Of a DNA stretch of 9,887 bases, positions 1 through 4,805 are shown piece by piece (the first letter of the stretch is position 1; each line of letters begins with the position of its first letter). The notes beneath the pieces were generated by a model. The model ran no database searches and had not been told where the DNA came from. It saw only the letters and a program-made list of their open reading frames with translations. Source of the DNA: Eggerthellaceae bacterium (GTDB taxonomy: Bacteria > Actinomycetota > Coriobacteriia > Coriobacteriales > Eggerthellaceae); assembly GCA_900754495.1 (NCBI GenBank), contig CAAEDC010000047.1, positions 1 through 9,887 on the forward strand. Direction: 5' to 3'. The position numbers and the translations under genes were made by a program.

Positions 1-28
1 CCGCCGGTAGATCGCACATGATCGAGCG

Positions 29-54
29 GCGCGCCGACGCCGCGCGCCGACGCC
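29..54. repeat. 13-bp perfect tandem duplication
   Basis: GCGCGCCGACGCC occurs twice head to tail (29-41 and 42-54). It lies beyond the terminator of the metal operon, in the first 82 bases, where I can assign no gene. It may lie in the end of a neighbouring gene outside the window or be simple GC-rich slippage sequence. Confidence 0.6.
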
Positions 55-86
55 GCCCTCCTGGTGCGCAACAGAGCCCCAAATGC

Positions 87-117
87 AAGGAAGCCGTCCC
101 GATAGGACGGCTTCCTT
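87..117 (-). terminator. Hairpin terminator of the metal-resistance operon
   Basis: A perfect 13-bp inverted repeat (AAGGAAGCCGTCC at 87-99, GGACGGCTTCCTT at 105-117) with a 5-nt loop lies 51 bases beyond the stop codon of the ATPase gene. On the minus strand the stem ends in CTT and is followed by GCATTTGG, so the U-tract is weak. Reading rightwards the stem ends in CTTT. It could serve as a bidirectional terminator if a plus-strand gene lies left of the window. Confidence 0.7.
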
Positions 118-168
118 TGCGAATGGGCAGGCGCCTCAGGGCCCAGTCCGCGGCTTCGCGGCGTCGCG

Positions 169-2088
169 TCAGTCGCGCAGCTTCGACACACCCATGGCGC
201 GCATCGCGTTGAGGATGGCGAGCACCGCCACGCCCACGTCCCCGAACACGGCGAGCCACATGTTGGCGATGCCGACGGCGGCCAGCACCAGGATGACGAT
301 TTTGATGCCGAGCGCGAACACGATGTTCTGCCATACGATGCGCATCGTCTTGCGTGCCAGGCGGATCGCCTTGGAGATGTTGGACGGCTTGTCGTCCATG
401 AGCACGACGTCGGCGGCCTCGATCGCCGCGTCGGATCCCATCGCGCCCATCGCGATGCCCACGTCGGCGCGCGTCAGGACCGGGGCGTCGTTGATGCCGT
501 CGCCCACGAACGCGAGCTTCCCATCGTCCCGCTCCTGCGCCAAGAGCTCCTCGACCGCGTCGACCTTGCCCTCGGGCAGCAGCTGCGCGCGGACCTCGTC
601 GATGCCGAGCTCCGCGGCGACCGCTTCCGCGACGTCGCGGCGGTCGCCCGTGAGCATGACGCATTTGCCGATGCCAGCCTCGTGCAGCTCGCAGATCGTG
701 CGGTGGGCGTCGTCCTTGATCACGTCGGCGATCACGATATGGCCCGCATACGTCCCGTCGATGCTCACATGCAGGACCGTGCCGGTCAGCTCGCAGTCCT
801 GCCACGAGCCGCCGTGGCGCGCCATCAGCTTGTCGTTTCCGACCAGGACGAGCCTCTGGTCGACGAGCGCGCTCACGCCGTGGCCGGACTCCTCCCGCGC
901 TTCGGCGATCCGCGCGGCGTCGATCTCGCCGGCGTACGCCTCGCGCAGCGAGATAGCGATCGGATGATCCGAAAACGCCTCGGCGTGCGCCGCGTGCGAG
1001 AGCACGTAATCAGCATCGACGCCCTCTTCGGGATGAATCGCGACGACTTTGAATGTGCCGGTCGTCAGCGTGCCGGTCTTGTCGAATACGACGGTGTCGA
1101 CCTTCGAGAGCAGCTCGAGGTAGTTGGAGCCTTTGATGAGGATGCCGAGCTTGGACGCCCCGCCGATGCCGCCGAAGAACGACAGCGGCACGCTGATCAC
1201 GAGCGCGCAGGGGCACGACACGACGAGGAACGTCAGACCGCGCAGAACCCAATCGCTCCACGCGCCCATACCGAACAGGGGCGGCGCGACCGCGATGAGC
1301 AGCGCCGCTCCGGTGACGATGGGGGTGTAGTAGCGGGCGAAGCGCGTGATGAAGTTCTCGGTGCGCGCCTTCTTCTCGGCGGCGTTCTCGACGAGCTCGA
1401 GGATGCGCGCGACCGTCGATTCGCCGTAGGGCTTGGTCGTCTTGACGCGCAGGACTCCCGTCATGTTGACGCAGCCCGAGATGACCCCCGCGCCCGCGTC
1501 GACGTGGCGCGGCATGCTCTCGCCGGTGAGCGCGGCGGTGTCGAGCTGCGAGACGCCCTCGACGACGACGCCGTCGAGGGGGATGCGCTCGCCGGGTTTG
1601 ACGACGATGATGCTTCCGACGGGGACCTCGTCGGGGTCGACCTCCCGGATCGCGCCATCGGTCTCGAGGTTGGCGCATTCGGGGGCGATGTCCATCATGT
1701 CGGCGATGGATTTGCGGCTCTTTCCGACGGCGTAGCTTTGGAACAGCTCGCCCACCTGGTAGAACAGCATGACCGCCGCGCCTTCCGCCATATGGGGGTC
1801 GGCGTCCGGGAACAGCACCATCGCGAACGCGCCGATGGTGGCGACGCTCATCAGGAAGTTCTCGTCGAACACCTGGCCGCGCCCGATGTTTTCCACCGCT
1901 TCCCAGAGCACGTCGTAACCCGCGATCAAGTAGGGGATGAGGAACAGGCCGAACTCGACCCAGATCGCGGCGGTGCGGCTGCCGAGCCATTCCTCGAGTG
2001 GCGCGAGCTCGGTGATCGCCATCACCGCGAAGAACAGGATCAACGCGACGACGATGCGCGCGAGCCATCGTTTCTGCTTGGGTGACAT
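169..2088 (-). CDS. cadA: Zn2+/Cd2+/Pb2+-exporting P1B-2 type ATPase without N-terminal metal-binding domain
   Basis: A 639-residue membrane pump that would use ATP to export soft divalent metals from the cytoplasm. Visible motifs in order are actuator TGE (188-190), transmembrane metal site CPC (292-294), phosphorylation loop DKTGT (Asp336), HP of the nucleotide-binding domain (375-376), TGD (480-482) and hinge GDGINDAP (529-536). Lys596 and Asp617 in the last two membrane helices sit where ZntA-type pumps have their Lys/Asp pair, which with CPC points to Zn/Cd/Pb, not Cu. CadA and ZntA proteins normally start with one or more CxxC domains. This one begins almost at once with a hydrophobic helix (about 9-25), and the missing domain is encoded as a separate gene 34 bases upstream. 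The start is fixed by AAAGGA six bases before the ATG. The exact metal is inferred. Confidence 0.95.
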   Translation of the reverse strand: MSPKQKRWLARIVVALILFFAVMAITELAPLEEWLGSRTAAIWVEFGLFLIPYLIAGYDVLWEAVENIGRGQVFDENFLMSVATIGAFAMVLFPDADPHMAEGAAVMLFYQVGELFQSYAVGKSRKSIADMMDIAPECANLETDGAIREVDPDEVPVGSIIVVKPGERIPLDGVVVEGVSQLDTAALTGESMPRHVDAGAGVISGCVNMTGVLRVKTTKPYGESTVARILELVENAAEKKARTENFITRFARYYTPIVTGAALLIAVAPPLFGMGAWSDWVLRGLTFLVVSCPCALVISVPLSFFGGIGGASKLGILIKGSNYLELLSKVDTVVFDKTGTLTTGTFKVVAIHPEEGVDADYVLSHAAHAEAFSDHPIAISLREAYAGEIDAARIAEAREESGHGVSALVDQRLVLVGNDKLMARHGGSWQDCELTGTVLHVSIDGTYAGHIVIADVIKDDAHRTICELHEAGIGKCVMLTGDRRDVAEAVAAELGIDEVRAQLLPEGKVDAVEELLAQERDDGKLAFVGDGINDAPVLTRADVGIAMGAMGSDAAIEAADVVLMDDKPSNISKAIRLARKTMRIVWQNIVFALGIKIVILVLAAVGIANMWLAVFGDVGVAVLAILNAMRAMGVSKLRD

Positions 2089-2122
2089 GGGGATCCTTTC
2101 GAAGGTTCGAGGTGGGGGAGGG

Positions 2123-2341
2123 TTAACGGAGGATCACGCAGTCGCGCTCGATCTTCGAGCAGGCGCGCTGCGCTTCGTCGAGGACGGCGTCGAAGCGGGC
2201 GTCGTCGGCGACGAGTGTGAGCTTCTGCGTCATGAAGCTGATGGTGGCTTTCTCGACGCCGTCGATCCGGTTGATCGCGTCCTCCATTTTGGCGGCGCAG
2301 TTGGCGCAGTCGAGATCCTGGAGCTTGAATGATTTCCGCAT
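2123..2341 (-). CDS. Free-standing HMA (heavy-metal-associated) domain protein
   Basis: A 72-residue soluble protein consisting of one ferredoxin-like HMA domain. The metal loop is LDCANC, with Cys12 and Cys15 preceded by Asp11. An acidic residue just before CxxC is typical of Zn/Cd/Pb-type domains, whereas copper domains usually have GMTCxxC. Two further cysteines (Cys61 and Cys68) lie near the C-terminus. It sits between the metal sensor and the pump, and the pump lacks this domain, so it probably delivers metal to the ATPase or regulates it in trans. Start choice: an in-frame ATG exists 18 bases further upstream (2357-2359), but it overlaps the ribosome binding site AAAGGA, which lies seven bases before the ATG at 2341. 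The shorter form is therefore preferred. The metal and the partner are inferred from context. Confidence 0.85.
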   Translation of the reverse strand: MRKSFKLQDLDCANCAAKMEDAINRIDGVEKATISFMTQKLTLVADDARFDAVLDEAQRACSKIERDCVILR

Positions 2342-2378
2342 GGTTGGGTCCTTTCTCAAAGGTTCGGATAACGTGAAC

Positions 2379-2397
2379 CTGGCGCTTGAGGCGCCAG
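2379..2397 (-). other. Intergenic hairpin between repressor and HMA genes
   Basis: CTGGCGC (2379-2385) and GCGCCAG (2391-2397) form a perfect 7-bp stem with a 5-nt loop, and outer AACC/GGTT arms could extend it past a bulge. It lies in the 73-base gap between the repressor stop and the HMA start. No U-tract follows on the minus strand, so it is more likely an RNA-processing or stability element, or a partial attenuator, than a full terminator. Confidence 0.5.
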
Positions 2398-2414
2398 CAT
2401 GGTTCCGTGGTCGG

Positions 2415-2783
2415 TTATTCGCAAATGTGCGTCATGCCTTGGGCGAGCACGGTGTACACGTGGTCGTCGGATAGCGAATAGATGACGTTCTTGCCGTCGC
2501 GCTGGAATTTGACGAGGCGCGCCTGCTTGAGCGTGCGCAGCTGGTGCGACACGGCGCTTTGCGAGGCGCCGATGATCTCGGCAAGGTCCGCCACGCACAG
2601 GTCTTGCTCCATCAGCGCGTAGAGGATCTTGATGCGCGTGGTGTCGCCAAACACCTTGAACAGGTCGGCAAGCTCGTAGAGCAGCTCCTCGTCGGGCATG
2701 CACTCAGGAGCAATGCTGTCGACGCTGCAGGAGGAGTCGCATCGGGTGTCGCGTTCTTCCTTGACTTCTCGCATTTCGCTCAT
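2415..2783 (-). CDS. ArsR/SmtB/CadC-family metal-sensing repressor
   Basis: A 122-residue winged-helix repressor, first gene of the metal operon. The helix-turn-helix is DLAEIIGASQSAVSHQLRTL (66-85), followed by the wing (about 90-104). Both classic SmtB-family metal sites can be traced. Asp106, His108, His119 and Glu122 have exactly the spacing of the SmtB alpha-5 site (D104/H106/H117/E120). Cys63 and Asp66 in the DLCVADL motif match SmtB Cys61 and Asp64 of the alpha-3N site, with N-terminal Cys15, Cys19 and Cys28 as likely further ligands. CadC has CVC here, and this protein has CVA. Binding of Zn, Cd or Pb should release it from the operator just upstream. The start is supported by GAAAGG about eight bases before the ATG. 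The family call is secure, and the inducing metal is inferred. Confidence 0.93.
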   Translation of the reverse strand: MSEMREVKEERDTRCDSSCSVDSIAPECMPDEELLYELADLFKVFGDTTRIKILYALMEQDLCVADLAEIIGASQSAVSHQLRTLKQARLVKFQRDGKNVIYSLSDDHVYTVLAQGMTHICE

Positions 2784-2798
2784 GAAACAAACCTTTCA

Positions 2799-2822
2799 AC
2801 ATATGAGCAACTGTTCATAAGT
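2799..2822 (-). promoter_or_regulatory. SmtB/ArsR-type operator
   Basis: TATGAGCA-AC-TGTTCATA (2802-2819) is an 8-2-8 inverted repeat with one mismatch, extendable to 11-2-11 with two mismatches (2799-2809 and 2812-2822). This matches the imperfect 12-2-12 repeat built on TGAACA/TGTTCA that SmtB-class repressors are known to bind. It overlaps the -10 box and the predicted transcription start of the repressor gene, which would give autorepression of the whole operon. Confidence 0.85.
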
Positions 2823-2847
2823 ATAGGCTCAACGGTTTGCCTGTCAA
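2820..2847 (-). promoter_or_regulatory. Sigma-70-type promoter of the metal operon
   Basis: On the minus strand TTGACA (complement of 2842-2847) is followed after 16 bases by TATACT (complement of 2820-2825), so it is near consensus. The predicted start of transcription, about 2813, falls inside the operator and some 30 bases upstream of the repressor ATG. A promoter this strong implies that the repressor is the main control. Confidence 0.85.
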
Positions 2848-3010
2848 CCTATCGATTCGGACATTCCTGCGTGAAACTGTCCGACAGACGCAGTTGCCCG
2901 CCTGCAAGCCTGTCAAGACTGACGATCCCACCCGCAACTGTCCAATAGCTGCAATGGTTTGCCTGTCAGCCTGTAGCGTCTGTCGCGTCTGTCGTTCTTG
3001 CACGCAGTTG
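2834..3010. repeat. CTGTC-rich repeat cluster upstream of the metal promoter
   Basis: CTGTC occurs seven times on the plus strand (starting at 2841, 2877, 2910, 2938, 2963, 2980 and 2989). GGTTTGCCTGTCAaCCT (2834-2850) recurs at 2956-2972 with one mismatch, and a shorter relative GCCTGTCA lies at 2908-2915. CGCAGTTG at 2889 and 3003, and its reverse complement-like CGCAACTG at 2933, add to the pattern. No protein gene is supported here. It may be an array of protein-binding sites or decayed repeats. Confidence 0.5.
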
Positions 3011-3063
3011 TCCATAACTCGGCAATTTGCAGTTTTATTTCCGCAGTAAAGTGAGCGGCAGCC

Positions 3064-3167
3064 AAAGATTGCGCACTTCTTCCCGTAATGCAGGGCTCGC
3101 AATTAAAGAATGAGCACTTCTTCCCAAAAGACGTCAAAATCGAGGCCTGATTTGGTAAGAAGTGCTC
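3064..3167. repeat. 21-bp direct repeat pair plus inverted copy
   Basis: Positions 3064-3084 and 3105-3125 are a 21-bp direct repeat with two mismatches and a 41-base period; both end in GCACTTCTTCCC. The second copy also pairs with an inverted copy: 3112-3128 (GAGCACTTCTTCCCAAA) against 3151-3167 is a 17-bp inverted repeat with one mismatch and a 22-base spacer. The structure could fold as a long hairpin or act as a two-site operator. It is 24 bases before a possible small reading frame at 3192. Function is unknown. Confidence 0.65.
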
Positions 3168-3191
3168 AGAAGCTGGATAGGGGAGCTCTTG

Positions 3192-3389
3192 ATGATGTCG
3201 ATGGCGGCTGAAACCTTTGCAAATTGGAGCGCCCGCTTGCAGCGTAGTGGTTGGATGCGAATCGGGCAAAGTGCGGGTAGATTGCATGCGGCAATGGAAG
3301 GCTCGAGGCGCGAGGATGGCGCCCCGGACGAATACGGATCGGACATAGTCTGGGAGGAGTTCCACATGACCGCTAGATATCGGTGCTGA
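3192..3389 (+). CDS. Possible small hypothetical protein
   Basis: I do not recognise this protein, and it may not be real. The reading frame encodes 65 residues starting MMSMAAETFANW and ending EEFHMTARYRC. It contains no lysine, has no obvious membrane segment and has many Arg, Met and Trp residues. In its favour is GGGGAG (3180-3185) six bases before the ATG, and the striking inverted repeat just upstream could be its control site. Against it are its shortness, the lack of any visible promoter or family motif, and the repeat-rich, apparently non-coding surroundings. It could be a remnant of a larger gene. Confidence 0.2.
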   Translation: MMSMAAETFANWSARLQRSGWMRIGQSAGRLHAAMEGSRREDGAPDEYGSDIVWEEFHMTARYRC

Positions 3390-3412
3390 ACAATCGGAGC
3401 GGACACACTATT

Positions 3413-3439
3413 TGAAACTTAACCCTGAAACTTAAGCCC
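3413..3439. repeat. Tandem repeat TGAAACTTAA x2
   Basis: TGAAACTTAACCC (3413-3425) is followed directly by TGAAACTTAAGCCC (3426-3439). It begins four bases after a GGACACACT motif (3401-3409) that recurs at 3508-3516 next to another tandem repeat. The pairing suggests that both belong to one kind of element. No function is assigned. Confidence 0.55.
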
Positions 3440-3444
3440 ATAAA

Positions 3445-3460
3445 GGAGCCGATCGGCTCC
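3445..3460 (-). other. Palindrome resembling the tRNA terminator stem
   Basis: GGAGCC-GATC-GGCTCC is a perfect palindrome nearly identical to the stem of the terminator at 3590-3609. On the minus strand it is followed by TTTATGGG, a poor U-tract. It could be a back-up terminator for the tRNA transcript or a decayed duplicate of the first. Confidence 0.45.
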
Positions 3461-3515
3461 GGAGAGATCCACGCGCCGGTGGACTACCGTCAATGAGCAA
3501 TGGGGCCGGACACAC

Positions 3516-3551
3516 TTACTGTCCTATAACCCCTTATTGTCCTATAACCCG
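3516..3551. repeat. 18-bp tandem repeat, two copies
   Basis: TTACTGTCCTATAACCCC (3516-3533) and TTATTGTCCTATAACCCG (3534-3551) lie head to tail and differ at two positions. The first copy starts within a second GGACACACT motif, and GGACA (3508-3512) can pair with TGTCC (3520-3524). Binding sites or remnants of mobile-element ends are both possible. Confidence 0.6.
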
Positions 3552-3584
3552 CCGCACGACTCCGGGGAAGAGGCGTTCCGGAAA

Positions 3585-3609
3585 CAAAAAAGGAGCCGAT
3601 TGGCTCCTT
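3585..3609 (-). terminator. Rho-independent terminator of tRNA-Asp
   Basis: On the minus strand AAGGAGCC-AATC-GGCTCCTT forms a perfect 8-bp stem with a 4-nt loop, followed by a run of T (complement of 3586-3591). It lies 10 bases after the tRNA CCA end, as expected for a single-gene tRNA transcript. Confidence 0.9.
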
Positions 3610-3619
3610 CAAGTTTTGA

Positions 3620-3696
<77 letters not shown>

Positions 3697-3706
3697 GTGT
3701 TGTCAA

Positions 3707-3760
3707 GCTGCTCTCTCAAGCAGCGAAGGGTATATTACCGGAACCCCAAACCCCGCGCAA
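3707..3760 (-). promoter_or_regulatory. Promoter and leader hairpin of tRNA-Asp
   Basis: On the minus strand TTGCGC (complement of 3755-3760) is separated by 17 bases from TAATAT (complement of 3732-3737). The predicted start, about 3725, is directly followed by GCTGCT-TGAGAG-AGCAGC (3707-3724), a 6-bp hairpin in the short 5' leader that would be removed with the leader during tRNA maturation. Confidence 0.65.
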
Positions 3761-4112
3761 CCCCCAATTTGAAACTTTTTTCAATTCGCTTCAACGCGCG
3801 GTCAGGGGCGTTCAGAGGCTCGGCAATGGCCGATCAAGGATGCGGCCCGCCAAACCCAGCCGTGCCATCCAGTCGAAGCGGAGCAAACGAAACGTTGCTG
3901 AGCCATGCGATCGTCGCGGGACGATTCAACTGTCACTGAGCCCTGCGACCGTCGCGGAATTATTACACCGCAGTCGAACTGTCAGATTGCGGCCAATCCA
4001 TCGGACCGCACCGAATCATTCAAATGCAATCGAGTCGCGCACCGTAGCTCAGCCATCCACCCGTAGTGTTAGGTGAAGATCTCGAAGTGCTTCATCGTCG
4101 AGTTGGATCGCT
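3761..4112. other. Non-coding stretch between tRNA promoter and marR upstream region
   Basis: Short open frames here (for example 3840-4076) have no ribosome binding site and no recognisable protein features. The only structure I see is a 22-bp direct repeat with three mismatches (3898-3919 and 3936-3957, period 38, containing CTGAGCC and CGTCGCGG), partly overlapping a small hairpin ATCGTC-GCGG-GACGAT (3910-3925). No RNA gene was recognised. Confidence 0.4.
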
Positions 4113-4214
4113 GCTTCGTTTCGTCTCGACGGCAACTTGCGCAAAGGCTTCATATCGCCTCTGCGTCGAGGTAGGTAACAGCTTCGTTTCGCCTCTCCAT
4201 CGAAACATTGAACC
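4113..4214. repeat. 34-bp-period repeat array upstream of marR
   Basis: Three units begin with GCTTC at exactly 4113, 4147 and 4181. Units 1 and 3 share GCTTCGTTTCGxCTC (14 of 15 bases). Unit 2 is GCTTCATATCGCCTC at the same register, and each unit carries a GTCTCGA/GTCGAG/ATCGAA-like block about 15-20 bases in. A degenerate fourth start (GCTTG) follows at 4216, inside the promoter. The repeated half-unit with a constant spacing of about three helical turns suggests sites for a DNA-binding protein. Confidence 0.55.
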
Positions 4215-4217
4215 CGC

Positions 4218-4258
4218 TTGCAAAGCGTTTAGCTTCTTGATAATTTAGATACTAAACT
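4218..4258 (+). promoter_or_regulatory. Promoter and MarR-type operator of the exporter operon
   Basis: TTGCAA (4218-4223) is followed after 17 bases by TAATTT (4241-4246). Overlapping the -10 box and the start region is TAATTTAG-ATA-CTAAACTA (4241-4258), an inverted repeat with one mismatch and a perfect core TTTAG-ATA-CTAAA (4244-4256). Its size, AT-rich palindromic form and position 22 bases before the marR start codon fit an autorepressor site. A GATACT box (4248-4253) is an alternative -10. Confidence 0.65.
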
Positions 4259-4280
4259 AATGAGAGAGAGGAGCGAGCCT

Positions 4281-4805
4281 ATGGCAGAAGAGGACTTCGA
4301 ACGCTTCAAGCATGAGATACACGATCTGTTCGTCAACTTCAGGCGCGGGCGCCACACCCTTGCGGTCCCCCTGGGGGATCTCACCACCGGCGAATCCGGC
4401 GTCCTGATCACGATCGTGCATGCGCGGCGCCGCGCCAAGCACGTCAGGCCGCGCATGGTGGCCCATATGGCCAATATGACCCCGAGCGCGCTCTCGCAGA
4501 TGCTCAAATCGCTCGAGGCGAAGGGCTATGTCGTCCGCGAGCGCTTCGGCGAGGATTCGCGCGGCATCGACCTGCAGCTCACCGAAAAGGGCCTGGAGCT
4601 GGCCAAGCAGGGCGAGCGCATGAGGGACGATTACCTGAGGGAGCTGTTCTCCTATCTGGGGGACGATGACGTGGCAGACCTCATTCGCGTGGTGCGCCGC
4701 ATGAACGAGTTCTTCGAGACGAAGCGCTCGGATGCGGACCAGGGCGGGGAGGGCGGCCGCGCGTGCGCGTCCCGCGACGGTGAGGACGGCCCGGCATGCG
4801 CATAA
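4281..4805 (+). CDS. MarR-family transcriptional repressor
   Basis: A 174-residue winged-helix regulator. The DNA-binding part runs from about 36 to 104: a helix-turn-helix at about 60-87 (VAHMANMTPSALSQMLKSLE, then AKGYVVRE), a wing with FGEDSRGIDLQLT, and the typical TEKGLELAKQGE start of the long C-terminal dimer helix. Residues 149-174 are a Gly/Arg/Ala-rich tail with no domain, and its DNA carries the ribosome binding site of the next gene. Start choice: an in-frame ATG lies at 4260, but AGAGAGGAG (4265-4273) sits seven bases before the ATG at 4281, and the 4260 start would overlap the operator region. It overlaps the first exporter gene by 10 bases and most likely represses the whole operon until a drug or metabolite binds. 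The ligand cannot be told from sequence. Confidence 0.92.
   Translation: MAEEDFERFKHEIHDLFVNFRRGRHTLAVPLGDLTTGESGVLITIVHARRRAKHVRPRMVAHMANMTPSALSQMLKSLEAKGYVVRERFGEDSRGIDLQLTEKGLELAKQGERMRDDYLRELFSYLGDDDVADLIRVVRRMNEFFETKRSDADQGGEGGRACASRDGEDGPACA

Noticed and set aside
682..2085. A 467-residue plus-strand open frame
   Set aside because: It is antisense to the metal ATPase whose full motif set is on the other strand; its composition is typical of a GC-rich shadow frame.
2913..3365. A 150-residue minus-strand open frame in the repeat-rich gap
   Set aside because: It has no ribosome binding site and no recognisable features, and it runs through direct and inverted repeats and the CTGTC cluster.
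4113..4214. 34-bp-period repeats as a CRISPR array
   Set aside because: Units are imperfect, only half of each is similar, there are only three, and there is no alternation of constant repeats with unique spacers and no cas gene nearby.
4260..4280. Upstream ATG at 4260 as the MarR start
   Set aside because: The ribosome binding site AGAGAGGAG lies inside this stretch and is correctly spaced for the ATG at 4281, and the 4260 ATG directly abuts the operator and probable transcript start.
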